A stretch of 64,000 nucleotides of DNA from Palsa-504 sp963808615 (GTDB taxonomy: Bacteria; Actinomycetota; Actinomycetes; Streptosporangiales; Streptosporangiaceae), in the NCBI GenBank assembly GCA_963808615.1, contig CAWEGV010000011.1:1110133-1174132 (forward strand), read 5' to 3'. How positions within the stretch are numbered: the first letter of the stretch is position 1; each line of letters begins with the position of its first letter. A program made the translations under genes and the position numbers. Positions 26,820-35,101 of this stretch are shown in pieces. Below the pieces are notes generated by a model. The model made no database searches, had not been told where the DNA came from, and saw nothing but the letters and a program-made list of their open reading frames with translations.

Positions 26820-27254
26820 ATGCCGGGCCTCATGATCGAGCGGGAGGTTGTGATCGAGGCGCCGGTGGAGGTGGTGTGGCGCACCATCACCGAGCCCGAC
26901 CAGATGAGCCAGTGGTTCGCCGACCGGGTGGAACTCGTGGTCGAACCCGGCGCTCATGGTTACATGCAGTTCGGGGACCAGGGCGGCCCGGTCGTCGTGG
27001 AGATGGCCGATCCGCCGGCCCGCTTCTCATTCCGCTGGAACTACCCCCGCGGGGAGGAGCCGGTGGCCGGCAACTCGATGCTGGTGGAGTTCACGCTGAC
27101 GCCCGAGGGCGACGAGCGGACCCGTCTTCGCGTGGTCGAAAGCGGCCACGAGCTGCTCGCCTGGCCCGACGCGGAGAAGCAGCGTTATGCCGGCGAGCAC
27201 CGGGAGGGCTGGGCCGAGTACCTGGACCGCCTGGCCGGCGTGCTCGCGGAGTGA
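26820..27254 (+). CDS. SRPBCC (AHSA1/START-like) protein
   Basis: A 144-residue protein of the Activator-of-Hsp90-ATPase-homologue-1 type within the SRPBCC superfamily. Typical features are the opening IEREVVIEAPVEVVWRTITEPD, the WFAD block, a beta-grip core (FSFRWNYPRGEE) and a long C-terminal helix (GEHREGWAEYLDRLAGVL). The fold forms a hydrophobic cavity for a small ligand. It leads an operon with the ArsR gene six bases downstream, the standard partnership of this family in actinobacteria. AGGAAGGGAG precedes ATG 26820. Confidence 0.8.
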   Translation: MPGLMIEREVVIEAPVEVVWRTITEPDQMSQWFADRVELVVEPGAHGYMQFGDQGGPVVVEMADPPARFSFRWNYPRGEEPVAGNSMLVEFTLTPEGDERTRLRVVESGHELLAWPDAEKQRYAGEHREGWAEYLDRLAGVLAE

Positions 27255-27259
27255 TCACG

Positions 27260-27616
27260 ATGACGGCGCAGACCGATGATGAATTGTGGTCGGCCATCGC
27301 CGACCCGTCTCGTCGTCGGGTCCTCGACCTGGTGATCAGCCACGGTGAGGTCAGCGCCAGCTGGCTGGCCGGACGGGTGCCGTTCTCCCGCCAGGCCGTC
27401 TCCAAGCACCTGGCCGTACTCGAGCAGGCCGGGCTGGTCAGCCGGCGCAAGCAGGGCCGGGAGGTTCTCTACCAGGTAGAGGCCGGCGGCCTCGACCAGG
27501 CCACCCGGGCCATGGCTGACCTCGCCGCCCGATGGGACCGGCGACTGGGCACGATCAAACGGCTGGCCGAAGCCGCGCACGCGGAAAACAAGAAGAGGAA
27601 CCGTCATGACCGATGA
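27260..27616 (+). CDS. ArsR-family winged-helix repressor
   Basis: A 118-residue regulator. The opening ELWSAIADPSRRRVLDLVI is diagnostic of ArsR/SmtB proteins of the SRPBCC-linked type. The recognition helix region is VPFSRQAVSKHLAVLEQAGL and the wing SRRKQGREVLYQVE. No metal-site Cys motif (CxC) is present, so it probably responds to something other than arsenic-type metals. It starts five bases after the SRPBCC stop and overlaps the DUF899 gene by 11 bases, so the three are co-translated. It probably represses this operon. Confidence 0.85.
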   Translation: MTAQTDDELWSAIADPSRRRVLDLVISHGEVSASWLAGRVPFSRQAVSKHLAVLEQAGLVSRRKQGREVLYQVEAGGLDQATRAMADLAARWDRRLGTIKRLAEAAHAENKKRNRHDR

Positions 27617-28412
27617 ATCGGCAAATCCCGGCGGGCCGGCGGCCGGCGCACCTGGCCTGCCCGCGGCCGTGGACCGGGCCGCGTTCGAGGCCGAACTGGA
27701 CAGGCTGCGGGTCCGGGAGAAGGCGCACACCCGGGAAGGCGACGCGATCGCCGCGGCCCGGCGGCGGCTGCCCATGGTCGAGGTAGACGCCAGCCTGGCG
27801 CTGACCGGGCCCCGCGGGCCGCTCACCCTGCTGGAGGCGTTCGAAGGGCGCCGGCAGCTGATCGCCTACTACTTCATGTGGTGGGCCGGTCATCCCGCCG
27901 CCGAGCAGTGCGAAGGCTGCACGTGGGTCACCACCCAGGTCACCGAGCTGTCCTACCTGCATTCCCGCGACATCACCTACGCGGTCTTCTGCCAGGGCCC
28001 GTACGACGAGAGCGCCCGCTACCGCGACTTCATGGGCTGGGACATGCCGTGGTACTCGGCCCAGGACTCCCTCGGCGCGCTCCTGGCCGGGCGGCAGATC
28101 GGCCTGTTCCACCTGGTGTGCTACCTACGGGACGGCGACCGCGTCTTCGAGACCTACTGGACGAAACGCCGCGGCGCAGAGGCCATGGACTACAGCTACG
28201 CGCTGATGGACCTGACCGTGTACGGGCGGCAGGAGCCGTGGGAAGACTCACCCCCCGGCTGGCCGCAACGATGCTCCATCACGCGGACTGACGGCGGCCC
28301 GCCCGCCTGGCCGCCCGTGTCGGCGTGGCCCGGCGGACGCCCCATCGCCCAGTGGCCGCGCCTGGCCGCAGGACGCTCCGACGACCTGGGCACCGGCCAT
28401 GACGGCCGCTAG
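27606..28412 (+). CDS. DUF899 family protein (copy 1)
   Basis: A 268-residue member of DUF899, a thioredoxin-like-fold family of unknown function that occurs with ArsR/SRPBCC genes. Visible features are the N-terminal helix FEAELDRLRVREKAHTREGD, RRRLPMVEVD, the strand LIAYYFMWW followed by EQCEGCTWVT (CxxC-like), and RYRDFMGWDMPWYS. The last 45 residues after GRQEPWEDSPPGW are Pro/Trp/Gly-rich and look non-homologous. The start overlaps the ArsR gene. Two related genes follow, so the locus is a DUF899 cluster. Biochemical role unknown. Confidence 0.75.
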   Translation: MTDESANPGGPAAGAPGLPAAVDRAAFEAELDRLRVREKAHTREGDAIAAARRRLPMVEVDASLALTGPRGPLTLLEAFEGRRQLIAYYFMWWAGHPAAEQCEGCTWVTTQVTELSYLHSRDITYAVFCQGPYDESARYRDFMGWDMPWYSAQDSLGALLAGRQIGLFHLVCYLRDGDRVFETYWTKRRGAEAMDYSYALMDLTVYGRQEPWEDSPPGWPQRCSITRTDGGPPAWPPVSAWPGGRPIAQWPRLAAGRSDDLGTGHDGR

Positions 28413-28626
28413 GACCGCCGCGGCCGCGCTGACGGCGACGCTCGGGCTGGCCGCCGCGGGCTGGGTCGTCTCGGTGGATGGCCGTGATCGCTGTCCTGGT
28501 CACCGCGCAGAGCTCCTGCCCCCAGGGCCGCCCGCGATGTGCCGCTCGCAGTCGCGGTCGTCGCAGTCGGGGGTTCTGATCATCGTGGACCCCTCGCCGG
28601 TTCCCGGGCTGACGCCGCCGATGTGA
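28399..28626 (+). pseudogene. DUF2182 membrane protein, internally deleted
   Basis: The N-terminal membrane segment RTAAAALTATLGLAAAGWVV is followed directly by a segment whose correct frame reads WMAVIAVLVTAQ, with the C-terminus LIIVDPSPVPGLTPPM. These are the beginning and end of a DUF2182 protein, a predicted metal-binding membrane family. The whole middle, including the Met/His-rich helices, is missing, and there are at least two small indels in the C-terminal part. It overlaps the end of the DUF899 copy 1 gene. Confidence 0.55.
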
Positions 28627-28686
28627 GGTCACGTCGGTGGCGTCGTCCATGTCGAAACGTGTGGGAAATATAAAGGAGACAGCACC

Positions 28687-29483
28687 ATGATCAGTCGCCG
28701 GATCGGCACGCGTCAGGAGTGGCTCGCGGCGAGCGCCGAGCTGCTGGCGAGCGAGAAGGAGCTCACGCGGATGGGCGATGAGCTCGCCCGGCAGCGGCGG
28801 GAGCTTCCCTGGGCGCCGGTCGAGAAGCAGTACACGCTGCAGACCGAAGAGGGGGCCAGGGCGCTGGCGGAGCTGTTTGACGGCCGCTCGCAGCTGATCG
28901 TCTACCACTTCATGTTCGGCCCCGGCTATACCGCCGGGTGCCCGGCCTGCTCCTCGACCGCCGACAGCTTCAACGGCGTGCTGGCCCACCTGCAGGCCCG
29001 CGACGTGACGATGATCTGCGTCTCGCGCGCGCCGCTCGGCAAGCTGCTCGCCTACCGCGAGCGGATGGGCTGGAGCTTCACCTGGGCCTTCAGCCACGAC
29101 AGCGACTTCAACGCCGACTTCGGCGTCTCGGCCGGGGAGCCGATGACTGGCGGCCCAGCCGAGACGCGGCCCGAGGCCAACGAGCTCGCGCTTCTGAGGC
29201 TGCTGCAAGACCAGCCGGCCGTGCGTGAGAACCTGCCGCTCGTCACGGCGCAGAACGCGAGCGCGACCGGTACCGACCTGGAGGGTTATTCTCCGAAGGA
29301 CACGGCGTCAGCACGTTCGCGCGCGAGGGCGGCACCGTCTACCACTGCTACTCCAGCTACGCCCGCGGTACGGAGTTCCTGATGGGCTACTACGCGATCC
29401 TTGACCGGGCTCCGAAGGGCCGCGACGAAGGCGATCAGCCCATGAGCTGGCTGCGCCGCCACGACGAATACCACAACCAGTGA
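28687..29483 (+). pseudogene. DUF899 family protein (copy 2), frameshifted near the end
   Basis: From ATG 28687, with a strong AAAGGAGACAG site, the frame encodes a normal DUF899 protein: IGTRQEWLAASAELLASEKEL, LPWAPVEKQYTLQT, LIVYHFMFGPGYTAGCPACSS and RMGWSFTWAFSHDSDFNADF. One base is lost near 29290 (GGTTATTCTCC for an expected TATTTCTCC). In the correct frame the tail continues FSEGHGVSTFAREGGTVYHC, YSSYARGTEFLMGYYAILD and WLRRHDEY to a stop at 29483. In the given sequence the product would lose the conserved C-terminal quarter. This is either a sequencing error or a recent mutation. Confidence 0.75.
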
Positions 29484-29501
29484 CATGGGCCGGAGGAGAT
29501 C

Positions 29502-29624
29502 ATGGCGAACTCGGCTGCGGGCGGGGCCGGCGACTATGCAGGACAAAGAGAGGACAGAGTGCTGAGCAAACAGTCTCGGGCCTTCATTGCCGCGCGGCGC
29601 CGACTCCCCGCTCCGCCGCCATGA
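29502..29624 (+). CDS. Possible small ORF with strong ribosome site
   Basis: A 40-residue frame, MANSAAGGAGDYAGQRED and onward, starts seven bases after GGAGGAGA. The good site suggests that a gene once began here. The short length and Arg/Pro-rich end suggest a truncated remnant. No family is recognised. Confidence 0.3.
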   Translation: MANSAAGGAGDYAGQREDRVLSKQSRAFIAARRRLPAPPP

Positions 29625-29689
29625 CAAGCGCCAGGACGGCCACGGCGGCAGCCGCACCAACCAGCGTCAGACCACGAAGGGAAGGAACC

Positions 29690-30454
29690 ATGACCGATCA
29701 CAAGACCGGAACACGCGAAGAGTCGCTGGCGGCCCGGCTGAACCTGGCCGGCCAGCGCGTCGTCGTGATTGGCGGCACGAGCGGGATGGGCGCGGCGACG
29801 GTCCGGGCGGCACGCGAGCTAGGCGCCGATGTCGTCTCTGCCGGCCGGCGTTCTGTCTCCGAGCGCAAGCCCGCCGACGGTGTGCGCGAGGTGGTCGTCG
29901 ACACCACCGACGAAGACTCCGTGCGTGCCCTCTTCGAGTCGGTCGGCGAACTGGATCATCTGCTTGTCACCGCATCGCCCGGACAGTCCGGCAGGCTCCT
30001 CGACCAGGACCTCGCGCAGGCGCGGGGCTTCATGGATGGCAAGTTCTTCGGAAGCTGGACGTGTGCCCGCTATGCCGCCCCTCGCTTGCGATCTCGCGGG
30101 TCCATCACTTTCGTCACCGGCGGTTCGGTGGTCCGCCCTCGCGTCGGCGCGTCGATGATCACGGCGGCATTTGCTGCCGTCGAAGGCTTGACGCGTGCGC
30201 TCGCCGTCGAGCTCGGACCGCTCCGGGTGAACGCGATCCGGCCCTCATATACCGACACCGAGTTCTGGAGCTTCCTCTCCGATCTGGAGCGGGAAGACTT
30301 TCGGCGGCGCGTCGCGCAGACGGCGCCGGTACGACGCGCCGGCGCGCCGGAGGACGTTGCCCAGGGCGCGATCTTCCTCATGACTAATCCTCAGGTGACC
30401 GGGACGATCCTCGAGATCACCGGGGGAGACACCCTCGTCAACAATGTGGACTGA
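29690..30454 (+). CDS. Short-chain dehydrogenase/reductase with DUF899-like leader
   Basis: A 254-residue SDR enzyme. VVVIGGTSGMGAATVRAAREL is the NAD(P)-binding TGxxxGxG equivalent. The core contains LDHLLVTAS in place of NNAG, and the C-terminal region RVNAIRPSYTDTEFW, EDVAQGAIFLMTN and GTILEITGGDTLV is standard. The catalytic YxxxK is not obvious: the position reads SMITAAFAAVEGL, so Tyr and Lys appear replaced. Residues 5-18 (KTGTREESLAARLN) instead match the first residues of the neighbouring DUF899 proteins. GAAGGAACC precedes ATG 29690. Confidence 0.75.
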   Translation: MTDHKTGTREESLAARLNLAGQRVVVIGGTSGMGAATVRAARELGADVVSAGRRSVSERKPADGVREVVVDTTDEDSVRALFESVGELDHLLVTASPGQSGRLLDQDLAQARGFMDGKFFGSWTCARYAAPRLRSRGSITFVTGGSVVRPRVGASMITAAFAAVEGLTRALAVELGPLRVNAIRPSYTDTEFWSFLSDLEREDFRRRVAQTAPVRRAGAPEDVAQGAIFLMTNPQVTGTILEITGGDTLVNNVD

Positions 30455-30548
30455 TGGTCCTCGAGCGGTCGATGTCCAGCACCGGTCGTAGAACTCCACG
30501 ACTCCGGGCGCGACTCAAAAATGAGCCGCTGCACGCGAATGGTTCTGC

Positions 30549-30585
30549 TGGTCATGGACGCGCGGCTTTAACGCGTCCATGACCA
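30549..30585. terminator. 14-bp perfect hairpin between SDR and DUF899 genes
   Basis: TGGTCATGGACGCG and its exact inverse CGCGTCCATGACCA are separated by nine bases. It lies 95 bases after the SDR stop. There is no T-run, so it may be a Rho-assisted terminator, an mRNA-stabilising stem or an operator for the next gene. Confidence 0.5.
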
Positions 30586-30655
30586 TCTTGGTGCACGGAG
30601 TCAGAGCCTGGCATGAGCCTTTGACAATCGCAAGTAATCAGAGGGAGGAGCCCCG

Positions 30656-31426
30656 ATGGCAGCGCATCCGATCGGCACTCGCGAGGAATGGCTCGCAGCG
30701 CGCTTGGACCTACTCCGAGCCGAAAAGGAACTGACGCGCCGTAGCGACGAGCTGGCGCAACGGCGGCGCGACCTGCCGTGGGTGCCGGTTGAGAAGGACT
30801 ACCGGTTCACGACCGAAGACGGCGAGGCGTCGCTGCGCGACCTGTTCGGCGGGTGTTCGCAGATGCTCGTCTATCACTTCATGTTCGAGCCGGACTGGGA
30901 CGAAGGTTGTCCGAGCTGCTCGGCGGTCACCGACGGCTTCGCCGGCAGCGTCCCGCATTTCGAGCACCACGATGTGGCGTTCGTCATGGTGTCGCGCGCG
31001 CCGCTCGACAAGCTCGTTGTCTACAAGCGGCGTATGGGATGGGACGTCCGCTGGGTCTCGTCGCTGGGCAGCAGCTTCAACTACGACTTCCACGTGACGA
31101 TCGATCCCGCCGTGGCGCCGGTTGAGTACAACTACAAGGACCAGGCGCAGCTCGAGGCGGCGAATGTCGCCTGGCGCGACTGGTCGGGCGAGCAACCCGG
31201 CATGAGCGCGTTCGCGCGTGAGGGCGACGACATGTTCCACACGTACTCCGCGTATGCCCGCGGCTTCGACGGGCTGTGGCCGATGTGGCAGTGGCTGGAC
31301 CGTGCGCCGCTGGGCCGCAACGAAGGCGACAGGTCATGGTTTCATCGGCACGACGAGTACCCCGCAGTCGCCGCAGTTCCCGGCCCCGGCCACCGGCACC
31401 CCGGCCCGCCCCGGCAACGGCCCTAA
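30656..31426 (+). CDS. DUF899 family protein (copy 3)
   Basis: A 256-residue, apparently intact DUF899 protein: IGTREEWLAARLDLLRAEKE, LPWVPVEKDYRFTT, LVYHFMFEPDWDEGCPSCSA with the CxxC-type site, RMGWDVRWVSSLGSSFNYDF, FAREGDDMFHTYSAYARG and SWFHRHDEY. The usual family end is at or just after RHDEY. Here 20 Pro/Gly-rich residues follow, suggesting that the original stop was lost by a downstream junction. ATG 30656 follows GAGGGAGGAGC. It is more similar to copy 2 than to copy 1. Confidence 0.8.
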   Translation: MAAHPIGTREEWLAARLDLLRAEKELTRRSDELAQRRRDLPWVPVEKDYRFTTEDGEASLRDLFGGCSQMLVYHFMFEPDWDEGCPSCSAVTDGFAGSVPHFEHHDVAFVMVSRAPLDKLVVYKRRMGWDVRWVSSLGSSFNYDFHVTIDPAVAPVEYNYKDQAQLEAANVAWRDWSGEQPGMSAFAREGDDMFHTYSAYARGFDGLWPMWQWLDRAPLGRNEGDRSWFHRHDEYPAVAAVPGPGHRHPGPPRQRP

Positions 31427-31451
31427 CCGCTCAGCTCAACTGGAGACCGCC

Positions 31452-32273
31452 ATGAGCGCACAACCCCCGGACCCGCCCACCACGGCTGACACGGTGCCCG
31501 GCCGGCGCGATGCCCTGACAGCCAGCCCGCCCCAGGCCGTGCCCGCGACGACCAGTCCCGCCGACGGGAAGCCGCCGCTGTCGGCGACCGAGCGGACCCG
31601 GCACCGCAGGTACCGGCACCTGGGCCGGGCTGACCGGGACTCTTTGCATGCGGTGCTCGAGGCCGGGCTGGTCGCCCACCTCGGAGTGATCACCGGCGGG
31701 TGGCCGATGGTGGTCCCCACCATGTACGGGTTCACCGCGGACACCTTGTACCTGCACGGTTCGGTCGCCAGCCAGAGCCTGAACACCGCCGGCATCCCGG
31801 CGTGCGTCACCATCACCCTCACCGACGGGCTGGTGCTGGCCCGGTCGGTGTTCGAGCACACCATCAACTACCGCTGCGCCATGATCTACGGGCAGCCCCG
31901 GCTTGTCAGCGACCCCGCCGAACGGCTCGCCGGGCTGCGAACCATCGCCGAGCACGTGGCGCCCGGCCAGTGGGACTACGCCCGCCAGCCCAGCCGCAAG
32001 GAACTCGCGGCGGTCCGCCTGCTGGCGCTGCCGCTGGACGAAGCCTCGGTGAAGATCCGCACCGGCCCGCCTAGCGACGGCGACAGCCCCGATGCCGCGC
32101 TGGGCCTGTGGGCGGGCGAACTACCGCTGGCCACCACCTGGCAGCAACCCCTCCCCGACCCGGCCCTCCCGCCCGGCATCCCCCTACCTGCCCACATCAG
32201 CTCCCGCGCCGGTACCCGGGCCGACCGGAGTACCAGCAGCAAGCCAGGGATCGCGAACGGACAAACGGAGTGA
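31452..32273 (+). CDS. Pyridoxamine 5'-phosphate oxidase-like flavin-binding protein
   Basis: A 273-residue protein with a Pro-rich N-terminal extension of about 45 residues, then a split-barrel flavin-binding domain. Typical pieces are RYRHLGRADRDSLHAVLEAG, VAHLGVITGGWPMVVPTMYG, TLYLHGSVASQSLN, PACVTITLTDGLVLARS and NYRCAMIYGQPRLV. It fits the putative flavin-nucleotide-binding subgroup (PF12900 type) rather than true PdxH. The C-terminal 60 residues contain LWAGELPL, the subgroup's closing motif, then a disordered tail. GGAGACC precedes ATG 31452, 26 bases after the DUF899 stop, so the two may form an operon. Confidence 0.75.
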   Translation: MSAQPPDPPTTADTVPGRRDALTASPPQAVPATTSPADGKPPLSATERTRHRRYRHLGRADRDSLHAVLEAGLVAHLGVITGGWPMVVPTMYGFTADTLYLHGSVASQSLNTAGIPACVTITLTDGLVLARSVFEHTINYRCAMIYGQPRLVSDPAERLAGLRTIAEHVAPGQWDYARQPSRKELAAVRLLALPLDEASVKIRTGPPSDGDSPDAALGLWAGELPLATTWQQPLPDPALPPGIPLPAHISSRAGTRADRSTSSKPGIANGQTE

Positions 32274-32419
32274 CGGTTAAGCGCCTATCCAGAAGTTCTG
32301 CGCGTAACCCGTTTGTAGCGGCAGCGCTCCGTGAGCACGAATCGCTGACCCGGGCGTCATCAAACGGTCGTTGGCTTGACCAGAATAGTTGTCGGGATTC
32401 CGGTCGACCCCAGTCGCAA

Positions 32420-32945
32420 CTGCTCGGCCCAGCTCGGCCAGCAGCCGCCGTACCGGCGCGGCCTGGCCCAGCTCATCCGAGCGGAACGTCGCCACCAGAA
32501 GCACAGCCGCTTGCCGCAGGTTGCGAACCAGGAACGCCAGCAGCTCCCCGGTCGACCGGTCGGCCCAGTGCAGATCCTCGATCACCAGCACCACTGGCTG
32601 CCTCGCGGCAAGCTGCTCCAACAGGACAATTACCAGGCCGAACAACCTCCCCCGCGCCATCTCCGGATCACCGCTGGAAGAAAGGGATCCGAGTTCCGGC
32701 ACCAAGGCGGCCAGCTCGCCGGCGTTGCCACCGGGCAGCAGCCCCGTTACCCCACCCGCACCTCGCTCCCGGACCAGGTCTCGCAGGGCCGCGGTGATCG
32801 GCGCGTACGGCAAGCCCGCCGCGCCCAAGGCCACGCACCCCCCGGCCAGCACCAGCGCCCGGTCCCGCACCTGAGTGGCGAACTCGCTAACCAGCCGAGA
32901 TTTACCGCCGCCTGCCTCAGCCCCCACCAGCAGCCTAGGAAAGGA
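32420..32945 (-). pseudogene. LAL-type LuxR regulator, ATPase fragment
   Basis: The minus strand encodes part of the AAA/STAND ATPase module of a large LuxR-family (LAL) regulator. It contains the Walker A region as LLVGAEAGGGKSRLVSEF (GxxGxGKS altered to EAGGGKS), a middle with GLPYAPITAALRDLV, and Walker B in PVVLVIEDLHWADRSTGEL, followed by ATFRSDELG. It is cut off after LLAELGR, so the TPR and C-terminal HTH regions are missing. The N-terminal edge is also truncated. It cannot bind DNA as it stands. Confidence 0.7.
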
Positions 32946-33281
32946 CCAATTACACAGCGTCAGAAGAAGACCGACTGCGGCGGCCCGGTGCGTGTGTGCG
33001 TCGATGGCCTACGGTGTCAGGCGGCGCTTAGGGTACGAAACCTCCAACTGCGCGCAACTCCGTGACCGGCACGCTCAACGGATCGCCGATCCGGCGCGGT
33101 ATCTGGGTCGGTGCAACGCCGTGAACTGGCGGCATGCAGATCATTCTTCCGCCCGGACGCGGGAGAGGAGGCGGGTGCGCTGGAGGTAAGCCCGCACCGC
33201 ATGGGAAGGCAGGGCCGGAGAGTGTCACAGCTTCGGGTGGTGCCTGGTCTTGAGGAGAAAGCACCACGGAAGGAAAAGATC

Positions 33282-34214
33282 ATGCGAGTCTTCGTCACCG
33301 GAGCGACCGGGGCGCTGGGACGGTACCTGGTTCCCGGGCTGGTAACGGCGGGTCACCAGGTCACCGGGACCACCAGGACGCCCGGCAAGGCCGCCCAGTT
33401 GCGCGAGGCGGGCGCGGAGCCGGTGGTCCTGGACGGGCTGGATCGCGAGGCGGTGATCGCGGCGGTGCGGGCCGCGTCGCCGGAGGTGATCGTGCACCAG
33501 ATGACCGCGCTGGCGGGCCTGCGGAGCTTCCGCAATCCCGACCAGACGTTCGCGGCCACCAACGAGCTGCGGACCCGGGGCACCGACAACCTGCTGGCGG
33601 CCGCGGCGCAGGCGGGCACCCGGCGGGTCATCGCGCAAGGCTACGCGGGCCCCGGGCCGGACCAGCCGTCCGGCGGCGGGCTGAAGACCGAAGCAGACCC
33701 GCCCGGCTGGCGGCCGATCCGGTCGGCGGTGCAGATGCCGGCGGCGATCACGTACGTGGACCAGGCCGTGCCGGCCGGGGCGCCGGAGGGCATCGTGCTG
33801 CGCTACGGCGGCCTCTACGGCCCGGGCGCCTCGGATTCCCTGGTGAAGATGGTCCGGAAACGGCAGGTGCCGGTGATCGGCGGCGGGACCGGGGTGTGGT
33901 CGTTCATCGAGGTCACCGACGCCGCCGCGGCGACGATCGCGGCGGTCGGCCGCGGCGCGCCGGGCCTGTACAACGTGGTGGACGACGACCCGGCCCCGGT
34001 TGCGCAGTGGCTGCCATACCTGGCCCAGGTCGCGGGGGCCAAGCCGCCGCTGCGCGTGCCCGCCTGGCTCGGGCGGCTGCTCGCCGGGGAGTTCGTCGTG
34101 GCCCAGATGACCGCCTCGCGCGGGTCCTCGAACGAGAAGGCCAGGAGAGAGCTCGGCTGGGAGCCCCGCTACCCGAGCTGGCGGGAGGGGTTCCGTGCCT
34201 GGGTCCGCGGATGA
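33282..34214 (+). CDS. NAD-dependent epimerase/dehydratase family protein
   Basis: A 310-residue extended-SDR protein. MRVFVTGATGALGRYLVPGL is the TGxxGxxG NAD-binding motif. Later blocks are EVIVHQMTALAG, the region YVDQAV at the usual YxxxK position (not clearly conserved), VLRYGGLYGPGA and NEKARRELGWEPRYPSWREGF, which is the standard C-terminus. It belongs to the nucleoside-diphosphate-sugar epimerase-like group used in many redox steps, and the substrate is unknown. ATG 33282 follows GGAAGGAAAAG. The SnoaL-like gene begins 87 bases downstream on the same strand. Confidence 0.8.
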   Translation: MRVFVTGATGALGRYLVPGLVTAGHQVTGTTRTPGKAAQLREAGAEPVVLDGLDREAVIAAVRAASPEVIVHQMTALAGLRSFRNPDQTFAATNELRTRGTDNLLAAAAQAGTRRVIAQGYAGPGPDQPSGGGLKTEADPPGWRPIRSAVQMPAAITYVDQAVPAGAPEGIVLRYGGLYGPGASDSLVKMVRKRQVPVIGGGTGVWSFIEVTDAAAATIAAVGRGAPGLYNVVDDDPAPVAQWLPYLAQVAGAKPPLRVPAWLGRLLAGEFVVAQMTASRGSSNEKARRELGWEPRYPSWREGFRAWVRG

Positions 34215-34300
34215 GACGACCGCGGCCGGGTACCGGCCGCGGTGGCGCGAGTGCCAGAGAAAGAATCAGCCTGCGGGCCTTGGCAAAGGGAGGACTAATC

Positions 34301-34741
34301 GTGGCTGCGCACCACGCGGTTGATGAAGCCGGCATCCGGCAGCGCATCGACCAGCTGGTGCAGGCGATTCGCGCCATGGACCTGGAGGGTGTGAAGCCGA
34401 TTTACGCTCCGGACATCGTGTCGTTCGACATCGTGCCGCCGCTGCGGCACGTGGGGGCAGAGGCTAAATGGAGCAACTGGGCAGATGTCTTTACGGTCTA
34501 CCAGCGTCCGCTCGGTTACGAGGTTCGCGACCTCACGCTCACGGTGGGCGATGACGTGGCATTCGGGCACAGCCTGAATCGGGTCAGCGGCACCTTGAAG
34601 AACGGGACCAGGACCGATTACTGGGTTCGGTGGACGGGCTGCTTCCGGAAGATCGACGGCAACTGGCTCATCGTGCACGATCAGGTCTCGGTGCCTCTCG
34701 ATGTGCAGAGCGGCAGAGCGTTGCTGAATCTCCAGCCCTGA
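34301..34741 (+). CDS. SnoaL-like / DUF4440-type NTF2-fold protein
   Basis: A 146-residue NTF2-fold protein: IRQRIDQLVQAIRAMDLEGV, VKPIYAPDIVSFDIVPPLRH, RDLTLTVGDDVAFGHSLNRV and the closing VRWTGCFRKIDGNWLIVHDQ with VSVPLD. The last block (R-x-x-G-x-W-x-I-x-H-x-H/Q-x-S) is diagnostic of the YybH/DUF4440-like group, with Gln at the usual second His. GTG 34301 has AAAGGGAGG eight bases upstream. It follows the epimerase on the same strand and may be co-transcribed. Its ligand is unknown. Confidence 0.8.
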   Translation: MAAHHAVDEAGIRQRIDQLVQAIRAMDLEGVKPIYAPDIVSFDIVPPLRHVGAEAKWSNWADVFTVYQRPLGYEVRDLTLTVGDDVAFGHSLNRVSGTLKNGTRTDYWVRWTGCFRKIDGNWLIVHDQVSVPLDVQSGRALLNLQP

Positions 34742-34813
34742 CAACTCAAGCCAGGCTGAGCCGGCCGCCTGTGGTACTTCGGCGCGGAAGGTATCCGGGT
34801 ACAGCAGGTTGGC

Positions 34814-35041
34814 ATGCTTCCCGGCACGACCGACGTGCTGGTCACCGGCGCCGGCCCGGCCGGGCTCACCGCTGCTGTTTCGCTGGCCGCCGGGGGCCGC
34901 GGCGTCATCGTGGCCGACAGCCAGGCCGAGGGGCAGAACACCTCCCGGTCGCCGCGGCCGGGGCTGCGTGGAGCAGGGTTGCCGCTGACCAGCCGCCGAT
35001 CCCAGGACGGTTCAGGCTCCCGCAGCCGGGTACCCGGCTGA
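34814..35041 (+). pseudogene. FAD-dependent monooxygenase, N-terminal scrap
   Basis: The frame begins MLPGTTDVLVTGAGPAGLTA, the FAD-binding GxGxxG motif of PheA/UbiH-type hydroxylases, and continues LAAGGRGVIVADSQAEGQNTSR, the usual end of the second strand and the following loop. All similarity stops after NTSR, and the remaining 30 residues are Ser/Arg-rich junk. The GD and DG FAD motifs and the substrate domain are absent. It is a truncated remnant of a gene once about 1.5 kb long. Confidence 0.65.
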
Positions 35042-35101
35042 GGACGGGGGCTCTGCCACCGATCGCGGTCGAGCCCGGTGGCATTCCGGAAAGGAGTCGC
35101 G

